Origin: Prolixibacteraceae bacterium
GTDB lineage: Bacteria > Bacteroidota > Bacteroidia > Bacteroidales > Prolixibacteraceae
Reading direction: 5' to 3'
Assembly (NCBI GenBank): GCA_009773765.1
Contig: WTWZ01000003.1
Coordinates: forward strand, 62,001-126,000
DNA: 64,000 bases
Shown: positions 51,592-60,277 of the stretch, piece after piece
Layout: every line of letters starts with the position of its first letter
Numbering within the stretch: the stretch's first letter is position 1
Made by a program: the position numbers and the translations under genes
The notes under the pieces: generated by a model
The model's database searches: none
The model's input: the letters and a program-made list of their open reading frames with translations, nothing else
What the model was told of the DNA's origin: nothing

Positions 51592-53043
51592 TTATTTCGT
51601 TTTCCAGATCGATTTCATTTCATAAACAATCAACTTATCAACTCCTAATTCGCCGCCATTGGTGTAGATTACCAAATCTTCAGCTCCTTCAGCGGGTGTG
51701 AAACAATTGGAAATAACGGCCTGGCCTCCGTTCAGAAAAATTTCAACCGATGACCGGTCAAGTAGAATTTCAAATGAAATTTTATTACCGATTGGAACAA
51801 CCGGAATGGTTGTATTTAAAACAGTAAGTGTTCCCCGCTTAACATTATACAGAATTTCGGTTCCTGGTGTTTTTTTACCGTGCCTGACGATAAAGCCAAA
51901 ATTATCGGAAGTTTTTAAGTCCAAATCAGCAATAATATGAAAACAATCGCCTTTAACACTTTTTGTTATATTTTCGTTGATTCCCGGTATTAAAATCTTA
52001 TTCTCCCAACTTTGATTTTTTCCGTGTAATTTTTCGATTTCTTTAATCGGGTTGCGAACCAACTTATATCCAAAACTAAACTTTGTTAACGAAATTTCGC
52101 AAGGAAACGACATCTGGCCGTTGAACGGCATCTCCGGAAATTCTCCTCCTCTCATCCAGGCAATCTGGATGGTCCGTCCATCAGCCTTTGGTATATTGCT
52201 CCAGGTTTGGGGGGCATAATAATTATTTCCAAAATCACTTTTTATTTTAGCCGATTCAGCAGTGAAAGTTTCTCCATCAAAATCGCCAATTAAATAGCTT
52301 CCATCCCCATCGAAAAGAACCCATTTAAACTCGCCGGGACGATTGGAGACCTGTAATTTTACCAAATCCGGACATTCATAAAATCCATGAATATGGCTTT
52401 CCCATTGCCAGTCAACCAGGTTTTCAGAAGTATAAAACGAAATTCCCTTCGATTTTTCATCCTCAGAACTTTTCCGGTACAAAACCATAACCCACTTTTT
52501 TGTTTCATCATGCCAAATTACTTTTGGGTCGCGGGCATCGTCTTTTTCATCAAAAGGAATAATCGGGTTCCCAATGAATTTTTCCCAGGTTCTTCCCTTA
52601 TCTGTACTGTATGCTATTCGTTGTCCGCATTTTTGACTGGTATAAAAAGCAACTAATGTCTTACTATCACCATTTTGCTTGCCCAGAATATTGTTTTCAT
52701 CAACAATGGCTGAACCCGAAAATACTGTGCAAAACTCCTTATCTTCTGAATATTCATCTGGGTAAAGAGCCACAGGCAAATGCTCCCAGCGGATCAAATC
52801 TTTGCTAACCGCATGCCCCCAATGCATATATCCCCATTCCGTGCCTTTTGGATTATACTGATAAAACATATGATATTCACCATCGTAAAAAACCAATCCG
52901 TTTGGATCATTATGCCAGTTTTTTTCGGGAGTAAAATGAAACTGTGGCCGGTACAGTTCGTTGTAAAATTCTTTCGACTGAGAAAATGAAGAATGATTAA
53001 AAATCAATAAAACAGCCAGAAAGGTTGTTGATAAAAATCTCAT
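51592..53043 (-). CDS. GH32 fructan hydrolase (levanase/invertase-like)
   Basis: A 483-residue exported enzyme (signal to SSFSQ). The five-bladed propeller has nucleophile D46 in WHNDPNG, transition-state Asp D172 in DARDPK and acid/base E223 in FYECPDL, the three GH32 catalytic marks. FYQYNPKGTEWGYMHWGHA and the C-terminal beta-sandwich (LDRSSVEIFLNGGQAVISN) are typical. It would release fructose from fructans or sucrose in the periplasm or at the surface. No fructokinase or SusCD lies next to it, so it is an isolated gene in this window. Confidence 0.96.
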   Translation of the reverse strand: MRFLSTTFLAVLLIFNHSSFSQSKEFYNELYRPQFHFTPEKNWHNDPNGLVFYDGEYHMFYQYNPKGTEWGYMHWGHAVSKDLIRWEHLPVALYPDEYSEDKEFCTVFSGSAIVDENNILGKQNGDSKTLVAFYTSQKCGQRIAYSTDKGRTWEKFIGNPIIPFDEKDDARDPKVIWHDETKKWVMVLYRKSSEDEKSKGISFYTSENLVDWQWESHIHGFYECPDLVKLQVSNRPGEFKWVLFDGDGSYLIGDFDGETFTAESAKIKSDFGNNYYAPQTWSNIPKADGRTIQIAWMRGGEFPEMPFNGQMSFPCEISLTKFSFGYKLVRNPIKEIEKLHGKNQSWENKILIPGINENITKSVKGDCFHIIADLDLKTSDNFGFIVRHGKKTPGTEILYNVKRGTLTVLNTTIPVVPIGNKISFEILLDRSSVEIFLNGGQAVISNCFTPAEGAEDLVIYTNGGELGVDKLIVYEMKSIWKTK

Positions 53044-53149
53044 AATTTTCTATAAAGTATTTTTTTTGTGACTAAACTAAAAAAAAGCTTGGAATAAAAA
53101 AATATTATTCATATATTTACACCTGCAAACCCATAAAATAAAAACTGTC

Positions 53150-53389
53150 ATGAGACAGACGCTTTTGAATCTCTTAGTTTTGTAGTTTACAAAAAAGGAT
53201 CAAAAGTATTTATAAAAAATGAAATTGACGCCGAGGGCTCAATTGCGATGCTTTGAAAAATGAAATAGGTTTTTACAAACCCACTGGTTGAAACAACTTT
53301 TACAAACCTATTCAACCACGTCAAAAACTTATTAAACGAAAGCAAATATACCGCCCTGGCGGCGTAAGTAATGTTCATTACTGTCTCAT
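53150..53389. mobile_element. MITE-like element with 9-bp terminal inverted repeats
   Basis: ATGAGACAG (53150-53158) and CTGTCTCAT (53381-53389) bound 240 bp without a supported gene. A 63-codon minus-strand frame fills most of it but has no recognised domain. It contains internal inverted-type repeats of TTTACAAACC. No target duplication is evident. It could be a non-autonomous element or an insertion-sequence remnant. It fills most of the 392-bp gap between the GH32 gene and the first protease. Confidence 0.45.
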
Positions 53390-53435
53390 TGAGTTTGATT
53401 TAACGGTTTGATTTAACGCATTAAATCGAATTGAA

Positions 53436-54719
53436 ATGAAAAGGACGCTTATTTCTATTCTGTGCTTTACAATTATTATTCATGCATCAGGGCAACAATT
53501 CTTAACAGAGGAAATCGCTGAAGCTCAAACTCCTGTAAACATTGGGCTGGAAGAAGTTAATAAATTGTTTACACCACCGGCGACATTTTCAAAAACCTTA
53601 AAATCGGGTGGTACAAAAACTGGTAACATATCAGTTACCTATCTAAATTTCCCGGAAGAGGCAAAAGTTGCGTTTGAATATGCTGTTTCTATATGGGAAA
53701 AAAGTGTTTTTTCGCCTGTTCAAATTAACATCCATGCCAACTGGAAGAATTTATCGGAGAACTTACTCGCAAATGGAAAACCATCTCTTTTCTATCGAAA
53801 TTTTAAAGGTACACCTCAACCCAACATATTTTATCCGGTTGCATTGGTCGAAAAGATAACCGGAAAGGAATACAATAGTCCCACAGAGGCGGACATTACC
53901 TGTAACTTTAACAAATCGAAATCATGGTATTTTGGAACTAACGGAAAAACACCTACTAATCAATATGATTTTGTAACAGCGGTATTACATGAAATTGGGC
54001 ATGGATTAGGAATTTCAGGATTCTTCACGTTCGAAAACGGAGTTGGCAAGTACAGCAACTCAAGCAATTCGCCAAGCGTTTATGACTATTTTGTTTTTAA
54101 TACAAATCAGCAGCGGATTACGGACCAATCATTGTTCCCAAGTCCATCACTGGAACTTACGGAACAACTCACATCAAATTCATTGGTTTTTAATTATACA
54201 ACTGATAATAATGTGATATCCGACGTTTCAGTTTATGCCCCAACATCATGGGTGAATGGAATTAGTATTTATCATCTGAAAAAAAGCAATTTTTCAACAG
54301 GTGTACCAAGCGAATTAATGAGTGCCCATGCTTATAAAGGAGAAGCTATTCACAACCCGGGCGAAAAAACACTTTATGTTTTATCTGAATTAGGCTGGAC
54401 AGTGAATGCTCCTGAAAAAGAAGCAATAGCAGTAAATGGCAATAACAAAGAAAAACCGGCAATTGAAAGTGTGAATGTGTATCCAAATCCTTTCTCAGGG
54501 AATTTGACTTTTGATTTTGAAAAAATTAACTACCAGACATTAGTTGATATAACTATTACCGATTTAATGGGGAAAACAGTTTTCCGCCAAAAAATGAACG
54601 ATATTAAATACAATCCCAAATTACAAGTTGACTTATCGATGATTAAATCAGGAATTTACATGGCCATTTTAACCGATTCAAATCAAAAAACCATATCTAA
54701 AAGAATTATAAAAAATTAA
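53436..54719 (+). CDS. T9SS-secreted zinc metalloprotease (leishmanolysin-like site)
   Basis: A 427-residue secreted protein with signal peptide (MKRTLISILCFTIIIHASGQ). The zinc motif is HEIGHGLGISGF (185-196). The usual third His of metzincins at motif position 11 is Gly; a conserved ISIYHL (H280) followed by ELMSAH (Met295, possible Met-turn) may supply it, as in leishmanolysin-type enzymes. The last 75 residues are a type 9 secretion sorting domain (VYPNPFSGNLTFDFEK, MIKSGIYMAILTDSNQKTIS). A larger paralogue lies downstream. A propeptide or other regulation is not evident. Confidence 0.85.
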   Translation: MKRTLISILCFTIIIHASGQQFLTEEIAEAQTPVNIGLEEVNKLFTPPATFSKTLKSGGTKTGNISVTYLNFPEEAKVAFEYAVSIWEKSVFSPVQINIHANWKNLSENLLANGKPSLFYRNFKGTPQPNIFYPVALVEKITGKEYNSPTEADITCNFNKSKSWYFGTNGKTPTNQYDFVTAVLHEIGHGLGISGFFTFENGVGKYSNSSNSPSVYDYFVFNTNQQRITDQSLFPSPSLELTEQLTSNSLVFNYTTDNNVISDVSVYAPTSWVNGISIYHLKKSNFSTGVPSELMSAHAYKGEAIHNPGEKTLYVLSELGWTVNAPEKEAIAVNGNNKEKPAIESVNVYPNPFSGNLTFDFEKINYQTLVDITITDLMGKTVFRQKMNDIKYNPKLQVDLSMIKSGIYMAILTDSNQKTISKRIIKN

Positions 54720-54722
54720 ATT

Positions 54723-54833
54723 ATGAAAACATTATTATTAATTGCTTTTGCAGCCGCAGTAATTGGTCTTATCATTTCCATGGTAATACTGTACAACTTG
54801 ATTTTTAAAAATAGAAAACAGCTTATGTGTTAG
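54723..54833 (+). CDS. Small hydrophobic peptide, 36 residues
   Basis: The ATG lies 3 bp after the protease stop and encodes MKTLLLIAFAAAVIGLIISM plus VILYNLIFKNRKQ and a short end. One membrane helix with a basic C-terminal tail is predicted by eye. It is too short for family assignment. A terminator follows 53 bp later, so it would share the protease transcript. It could be a membrane peptide or chance. Confidence 0.5.
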   Translation: MKTLLLIAFAAAVIGLIISMVILYNLIFKNRKQLMC

Positions 54834-54885
54834 TTTGATGATGATTGGTGATTAAACTCTTGTGTAAACACAGAGTACGTTGGTT

Positions 54886-54917
54886 AAAAAATGCTGAATT
54901 TATTTCAGCATTTTTTT
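54886..54917 (+). terminator. Rho-independent terminator
   Basis: A 13-bp stem AAAAAATGCTGAA (54886-54898) / 54904-54916 with a 5-nt loop and T run. Confidence 0.9.
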
Positions 54918-54997
54918 ATTTAATTCCACCGGCATTGTTGCAATACTGAACATTGTACAGTATAAGAATATTTTCCCTTCCAAAACAATTATCCTGC

Positions 54998-55005
54998 TAA
55001 ATTTG
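54998..55005 (+). promoter_or_regulatory. -7 box that helps place the next start codon
   Basis: TAAATTTG matches TAnnTTTG. The inferred transcription start near 55012 leaves only a few bases before the TTG at 55019, which favours the GTG at 55034 as start. Confidence 0.45.
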
Positions 55006-55033
55006 TCATTTTAATCTATTGAAATCGGAACAG

Positions 55034-57514
55034 GTGAAAAAAATAATATTTCTGTTGGCTATTTACAGTTTAATCGATATTCGTTTTGTTAATGCTCAGA
55101 ACGAAACCAAAATGAGAAAATTAAGAGTTCCCCATCCTGTATGTTATGCCTCTGAAAATGTGGAAAAATCATATATTCCTCCTCCCAGGGAGTTTCTGTT
55201 AAAATCGAATGCTGAGAAAAAATCAAACATTGTTGTTAGTTACAGTTTGTTCCCGGCAAATGCAAAAGAAGCATTTGAATACGCGGTAAGTATTTGGGAG
55301 CATATTATTGAATCAGATATACCAATTTATGTTGAAGCCAGATGGCGTACAATGGATAATAATATTTTGGGAAGTGCAGGCCCATCAGACTATTACGCCA
55401 ATTTTGAATATGCACCCCGAAAAAATCGTTTTTATCCAATTTCAGTTGCCGAAAAAATAACAAAATCTGAAATTTCAGGCCCCGGATCACCTGATATTGT
55501 CGCAACGTTTAACAAAGAAACCAAATGGTATTTTGGTACTGACGGCAAAACCCCTGAACTGCTTTACGATTTTGTAACCGTTGTTTTACACGAAATTGGC
55601 CATGGCCTCGGTTTTACCGGCTTCTTTTTTGTGACTGGCAATGTTGGCGGCTACGGAAATGACAATGCAGGAGATGCCGCAGCTTTTGATATAATGGTTA
55701 TAAACGATAAAAATGAACAGTTAACCGACAAAAATATTTTTAATATGCCCTCCACAGGCCTATACAACGCTTTTGTTTCCAATCAATTGTTCTCCAACAG
55801 CCAGGCAGCAATCGCCGGTAATACAGGAAATAAAGCCCGATTATACGCTCCTTCAATATGGAACGATGGTTCAAGCATTTATCATTTAAACGAATCAACA
55901 TATCCATCCAATACCGAAAATTCGCTGATGACCCATGCCATTGGGAAAGGCGAAGCAGTACACAATCCGGGGCCAATAACAAGGGGAATACTCGCTGATA
56001 TTGGTTGGAAACACATGAAAATCAAACTCGATAAACCCAAAGATATTGAAGAAAAAAAACCAATTTCTTTCATTCTATCCATTGAAAGTGATACTGAAAC
56101 GGATTCAAATGCGGTTATTCTCCACTTTTCACCCGACGGTTTTAAGAGTAAAAAGGACTCGTTAAAATTGGTATCAAACCCAACTAAAGGACAGTTTTCA
56201 ACAACCTTAAACCCCACTATAGATTCGGGCAAAATTGATTATTACATTGTTGCCAGGGACAAAATGGCGCGTGCTTTTTCAGTACCCACAGAAGCCCCTT
56301 CAGAATTATATTCGGTAAAAATCGGGCCCGATAATGAGCCTCCAGTAATCAGTCACAAACCAATACCGTATTTTGTTTCAAATAAAAATGACATCGTAAT
56401 TTCCACAATTGCCGATGATAATCTTGGATTAGATTCAGTTTATGTAGAATTTTCAATTAACGATATCCAGCAACAATCATTTGATTTAAAACTTGATTCG
56501 AATACCATTTATTCCGGATTTTTTAAACCCGGTTTTAACCTTCTAAATGATGGAGACATAATAAAATACCGGATTTATGCCATTGATTCGTCGAAAGTAA
56601 AAAACAAAACAGTAAGCCCGGTTAATAATTATTACAGTTTCAGGATTGAAAAAATATTTGAGCCGATTGACGGTTATTATAATGATTTCAACATTTCATC
56701 AAAAGATTTTATCATCTCCGACTTTGATATTTATACCGAAAAGGGATTTGAAAACGGATCCCTTCACAGCCCTCATCCTTACCGTAGCCCCAATAAAAAC
56801 AATACAACCTTTAATTTTACCACTTTGCTTAAATATCCTGTTATTCTGAAGGAAAGCGGAACAATGAGTTTTGATGAAATAGTGCTTGTAGAACCTGGTG
56901 AAAATCTCTCGAAATTTGGAGACGATGATTTTTGGGATTATGTAATTGTTGAAGGAAGTAAGGATAACGGGAAAACCTGGCTCCCACTGGCTAATGGTTA
57001 TGACTCGGGGGCCAATGCAACATGGAAAATAAATTACAATAAGAATTTGGTAAATCAGGTTTCAACCACCGTGGGAATCCCTGAATGGTATGTAAACCGC
57101 GAAATAAAGCTACTCGAAAACGGTAACTTTAAAGCTAACGATACCATTTTAATACAATTCAGGTTATTTTCCGATCCGTATGCAAACGGCTGGGGCTGGA
57201 CTATAGATAATTTACGCATTCAAACACCCGTTTCATCACAGGCATTGGTGTTATCTCCCGGAAATATTTTGGTTTATCCCAATCCATTCAGCAATGTTTT
57301 AAATGTTAATGTACAGGCTAAGAACAATATTGATGAATTAACCCTTGAAATATTCAGCCTATACGGACAAAAGGTAGCATCGGCTCAAAAGAAAAACTTT
57401 TTTGGTGAAATTAAGTTTGAGGTTAATTTAAGCCATCTTTCCATCGGTATGTATTTGTTAATTATCAGGGAAAACGGCAAACAGGTTTTTTCAAAAAAAA
57501 TAATCAGAAATTGA
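55034..57514 (+). CDS. T9SS-secreted zinc metalloprotease, large paralogue
   Basis: 826 residues from the GTG at 55034; a TTG at 55019 is the alternative, and no ATG fits. A signal peptide ends near RFVNAQ. The protease domain shares the layout of the upstream paralogue: HEIGHGLGFTGF (186-197), SSIYHLNE (H284), NSLMTHA (Met299). Then come about 430 residues of beta-sandwich modules (GPDNEPPVISHKPIPYFVSN, WDYVIVEGSKDNGKTWLPLA), the second resembling immune-type or MAM-like adhesion folds. It ends in a type 9 sorting domain (VYPNPFSNVLNVNVQAKNNI, LSIGMYLLIIRENGKQVFSK). It is secreted or surface-anchored; the substrate is unknown. Confidence 0.85.
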   Translation: MKKIIFLLAIYSLIDIRFVNAQNETKMRKLRVPHPVCYASENVEKSYIPPPREFLLKSNAEKKSNIVVSYSLFPANAKEAFEYAVSIWEHIIESDIPIYVEARWRTMDNNILGSAGPSDYYANFEYAPRKNRFYPISVAEKITKSEISGPGSPDIVATFNKETKWYFGTDGKTPELLYDFVTVVLHEIGHGLGFTGFFFVTGNVGGYGNDNAGDAAAFDIMVINDKNEQLTDKNIFNMPSTGLYNAFVSNQLFSNSQAAIAGNTGNKARLYAPSIWNDGSSIYHLNESTYPSNTENSLMTHAIGKGEAVHNPGPITRGILADIGWKHMKIKLDKPKDIEEKKPISFILSIESDTETDSNAVILHFSPDGFKSKKDSLKLVSNPTKGQFSTTLNPTIDSGKIDYYIVARDKMARAFSVPTEAPSELYSVKIGPDNEPPVISHKPIPYFVSNKNDIVISTIADDNLGLDSVYVEFSINDIQQQSFDLKLDSNTIYSGFFKPGFNLLNDGDIIKYRIYAIDSSKVKNKTVSPVNNYYSFRIEKIFEPIDGYYNDFNISSKDFIISDFDIYTEKGFENGSLHSPHPYRSPNKNNTTFNFTTLLKYPVILKESGTMSFDEIVLVEPGENLSKFGDDDFWDYVIVEGSKDNGKTWLPLANGYDSGANATWKINYNKNLVNQVSTTVGIPEWYVNREIKLLENGNFKANDTILIQFRLFSDPYANGWGWTIDNLRIQTPVSSQALVLSPGNILVYPNPFSNVLNVNVQAKNNIDELTLEIFSLYGQKVASAQKKNFFGEIKFEVNLSHLSIGMYLLIIRENGKQVFSKKIIRN

Positions 57515-57578
57515 AGAGGGGTATTTAAACAATTCAAAGCAAATTCTAACGAAATGAATCAATTTCAAAATATATCTC

Positions 57579-57586
57579 TATATTTG
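57579..57586 (+). promoter_or_regulatory. -7 box of the tyrA operon
   Basis: TATATTTG matches TAnnTTTG and lies 18 bp before the leader-peptide ATG, so transcription would begin just ahead of the leader. Confidence 0.55.
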
Positions 57587-57604
57587 CCGTCATAATAATT
57601 AAAA

Positions 57605-57673
57605 ATGAAATCAAATTTTAACAATTCCTATTTTTACTTTTATTATGGTTCAAAAACCGGGATCAAAGAGTAG
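57605..57673 (+). CDS. Phe/Tyr-rich leader peptide of an attenuator
   Basis: A 22-codon frame with an aromatic run NNSYFYFYYG: six of seven consecutive codons, after an earlier Phe, are UAU/UAC or UUU, in all four Tyr and three Phe codons. The frame stops at 57673, 30 bp before a terminator hairpin, and the next gene is tyrA. This is the layout of classic translation-coupled attenuators such as pheL. Stalling at low charged tRNA-Tyr or tRNA-Phe would allow read-through. The antiterminator partner was not resolved by eye. Confidence 0.82.
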   Translation: MKSNFNNSYFYFYYGSKTGIKE

Positions 57674-57702
57674 GGTATTGTTGTTATCGAAAATATTTTA
57701 CC

Positions 57703-57735
57703 AAAAGGTCTCGAAAAAATCGGGGCCTTTTTTTT
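57703..57735 (+). terminator. Attenuator terminator before tyrA
   Basis: A 12-bp stem AAAAGGTCTCGA (57703-57714) / TCGGGGCCTTTT (57720-57731), two G-T pairs, A-rich loop, then a run of eight T residues (57728-57735). It ends 13 bp before the tyrA ATG. Confidence 0.9.
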
Positions 57736-57748
57736 ATGTAGCAAACAA

Positions 57749-58651
57749 ATGAATATAACAATTATTGGACTAGGGTTAATTGGCGGTTCGCTGGCTATTG
57801 ATTTACGAAAAAACAAATTTGCCACCGAGTTAATTGGTGTTGATTCCAGTGATGAAAATGCCGGACAGGCGTTGAAAATTGGATTGGTTGATCGCATTGA
57901 AAACCTGGAAGATGCGGTAAAAAATGCCGACATTGTTATTATTGCCATTCCGGTTGACAAGGAAGTAACTGTGCTTCCCAGGGTACTCGATTTAGTTAAC
58001 AGCACTACAACTGTCACCGATATGAGTTCAACCAAAAGGGTAATCATTGAGTCGGTCAAAAATCATCCGTCCCGAAAAAACTTTGTTCCGGCCCACCCCA
58101 TGTCGGGCACCGAAAATTCAGGGCCAAACGCCGCGCTCGAAGGCCTTTTCAAAGGTAAAATAACCATATTGTGCGATCAGTCCGACTCCGGCCCACAACA
58201 CCTGGCGTTAATTGAAAAAATGTTTCAAACCCTGGGAATGAGTATTGCCTATATGTCTGCCGACGAACAGGACCACAGCACAGCTTTTGTTTCGCATCTT
58301 CCCCATGCCGCGGCATACGCTCTTGCAAATGCCGTACAATCAAAAGAAGACCGAAATATTATTTTCGATTTGGCAAGCGGCGGATTTAATTCCACAGTGC
58401 GTTTGGCAAAAAGTTCGGGTACAATGTGGCACCCGATTTTTCAACAAAACCGCAATTACGTTGTTGAATCGCTGGACGTTTACATCAAACATTTGCAGGA
58501 ATTTCGTGATTGTCTGCAAAACGGGGAAGACGACAAACTTCACGATTTAATTGTAAATGCAAATAAAATAAGGGGAATCCTCGAAGGTGAAAATCCCCAT
58601 CTCATAAAAAATGAAGAAAAATTTGTGAAACTTTATACCAAAAAAACATGA
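57749..58651 (+). CDS. tyrA: Prephenate dehydrogenase
   Basis: A 300-residue NAD(P)-dependent enzyme converting prephenate to 4-hydroxyphenylpyruvate in tyrosine synthesis. The dinucleotide loop is GLGLIGGSLA at the N-terminus. The active-site region FVPAHPMSGTENSGPNAA has the conserved His, and HLPHAAAYALA follows. FDLASGGFNSTVRLAKSSGT is in the helical dimerisation part. It has no fused chorismate mutase; that activity is in the next gene, which overlaps by four bases (ATGA). The leader peptide and terminator upstream indicate attenuation by aromatic amino acid supply. Confidence 0.96.
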   Translation: MNITIIGLGLIGGSLAIDLRKNKFATELIGVDSSDENAGQALKIGLVDRIENLEDAVKNADIVIIAIPVDKEVTVLPRVLDLVNSTTTVTDMSSTKRVIIESVKNHPSRKNFVPAHPMSGTENSGPNAALEGLFKGKITILCDQSDSGPQHLALIEKMFQTLGMSIAYMSADEQDHSTAFVSHLPHAAAYALANAVQSKEDRNIIFDLASGGFNSTVRLAKSSGTMWHPIFQQNRNYVVESLDVYIKHLQEFRDCLQNGEDDKLHDLIVNANKIRGILEGENPHLIKNEEKFVKLYTKKT

Positions 58652-59739
58652 CATTAAAATTAGATATTAATCCGATAAAAATATGGTTGCCAAAATTGGA
58701 CAACCCTCTGTTAATTTCAGGCCCTTGCAGCCTTGAAACGGAAAAACAGGCTCTCGATACTGCCAGATTACTGGCTAAAGACAAACGGGTATTTGTTTAT
58801 CGCGGTGGAGTTTGGAAACCCCGGACCCGCCCCGGAATGTTTGAAGGTGTTGGATCGGTAGGTTTAAAATGGCTTCAATTGGTGAAACAGGAAACCGGGT
58901 TCCCGGTAGGTACTGAAGTTGCCAATGCCCAACATACCGAAGAAGCCTTGAAAGCCGGATTAGACGTGATTTGGATTGGCGCTCGCTCCACGGCCAGCCC
59001 GTTTGTGGTTCAGGAAATTGCTGATGTAGTGAAAGGCAGTAACGCTGTTGTAATGGTAAAAAATCCGGTAAATCCCGATGTGCAGTTGTGGATGGGTGCC
59101 ATTGAAAGGGTTTATCAGGCAGGCATTAAAAATATTGTTGCCATTCATCGTGGATTTACCCCTTTCAGGGAAACCAAATACCGGAATTATCCCAACTGGC
59201 AAACTGTTATTGAACTGCGAAGGTTGATGCCAAACCTGCCAATTATATGCGACCCAAGCCACATTGCCGGTAAACGCGAATACCTGTTCGAAATTTCACA
59301 AAAAGCTTTCGATATGGGCCTGGAGGGTTTGATGATAGAATCCCACATCGACCCGTCATGTGCGTTAAGTGATGCAGCGCAGCAACTTACGCCCGCCGAT
59401 TTGGCCAAATTACTCGACCGGCTTATAATCAGGCACGAAAGTGCAAACAACCCTGAATTTGAAAACCAATTGGATGTTTTGCGAAACCGTATCGATGCTA
59501 TTGATGTTGAATTGCTCGAAACACTATCGTCGAGGATGGAAATTGTAAAAGAAATTGGACGTTACAAAAAAGAGAACAATGTAACCGCTTTACAAATCAA
59601 CCGTTGGGCGCAGTTAATGGACGACAGGGTCAACCTGGGCAAAAAACTGGATTTAAACGATACTTTTGTGAAGATCCTTTTCCAGTTGATTCATGAAGAT
59701 TCAGTGCGGATGCAAACCGAAATAATGGACGAAGGGTAA
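58648..59739 (+). CDS. Bifunctional DAHP synthase / chorismate mutase
   Basis: A 363-residue fusion. Residues 1-265 are a type Ibeta DAHP synthase (ISGPCSLETEKQALDTA, YRGGVWKPRTRPGMFEGVG, MVKNPVNPDVQLWMGAIERV, ICDPSHIAGKREY), the first shikimate-pathway step. Residues about 272-360 are an AroQ-type chorismate mutase (LDVLRNRIDAIDVELLETLS, SRMEIVKEIGRYKKENN). This order (synthase first, mutase last) is the Bacteroidota form, in which the mutase domain can mediate feedback inhibition by prephenate. It overlaps tyrA and so is under the same attenuator, controlling both entry to the pathway and the branch to tyrosine. Confidence 0.96.
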   Translation: MTLKLDINPIKIWLPKLDNPLLISGPCSLETEKQALDTARLLAKDKRVFVYRGGVWKPRTRPGMFEGVGSVGLKWLQLVKQETGFPVGTEVANAQHTEEALKAGLDVIWIGARSTASPFVVQEIADVVKGSNAVVMVKNPVNPDVQLWMGAIERVYQAGIKNIVAIHRGFTPFRETKYRNYPNWQTVIELRRLMPNLPIICDPSHIAGKREYLFEISQKAFDMGLEGLMIESHIDPSCALSDAAQQLTPADLAKLLDRLIIRHESANNPEFENQLDVLRNRIDAIDVELLETLSSRMEIVKEIGRYKKENNVTALQINRWAQLMDDRVNLGKKLDLNDTFVKILFQLIHEDSVRMQTEIMDEG

Positions 59740-59793
59740 AAATACCCGAAATATAAAATCTGCAAGCTTTGAAGGTGATTTATCCGGGGTTTT

Positions 59794-60213
59794 TTATTTG
59801 TCGGCTTTTATTTCAGAAAGCAACTTTCTCATCCCCTTTTTAATCGCTGTCTCAATTTGGCTATATTCCGAAATAGCCTTACCTGTATAAATAAAAAAAA
59901 CAGCCACCTGTTTCTCTCCAATTTCATCGAAGAAGTCCGATTTATTTAACCGGTAAGCTTCCCGCATCCTGCGTTTAATCAAATTTCGCTGAACTGCCCT
60001 TTTAAAGTTTTTTTTCGACGCGGTAAATGCAGCCTGAACCAGATAACCGGAAGGAAGTTTGGTTTCGAGATAAACTATTTTTACCGGGAACACAAAAACT
60101 GATTTGCCCTGCACAAATAATTTGTCTATTATCTTTTTACTACAAAGCCGTTCAGCTTTTTGAAAAGAAAAATTCAATTTTTCCCTGTCAGTATTTCCAG
60201 ATATATTATCCAT
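59794..60213 (-). CDS. rnpA: Ribonuclease P protein component
   Basis: A 139-residue basic protein that binds the RNase P RNA in 5' maturation of tRNAs. The family signature is KRAVQRNLIKRRMREAYRLN, with the N-terminal core FSFQKAERLCSKKIIDKLFV. Its length is normal for Bacteroidota. It lies downstream of hemD on the same strand but a terminator separates them; it is not next to rpmH here, as is usual in this phylum. Confidence 0.95.
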   Translation of the reverse strand: MDNISGNTDREKLNFSFQKAERLCSKKIIDKLFVQGKSVFVFPVKIVYLETKLPSGYLVQAAFTASKKNFKRAVQRNLIKRRMREAYRLNKSDFFDEIGEKQVAVFFIYTGKAISEYSQIETAIKKGMRKLLSEIKADK

Positions 60214-60221
60214 CCTGAATC

Positions 60222-60256
60222 AAAAAAGGCTACCCGCCAAATGGTGGACAGCCTTT
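60222..60256 (-). terminator. Terminator after hemD
   Basis: AAAGGCT (60225-60231) / AGCCTTT (60250-60256) with inner CCGCC/GGTGG. On the minus strand the hairpin runs into TTTTTT. Confidence 0.85.
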
Positions 60257-60277
60257 CAAAATTATATATATTTCCGA

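Noticed and set aside
53187-53378. 63-residue minus-strand protein
   Set aside because: No recognised domain, no signal for expression, and it fills the inside of the MITE-like element.
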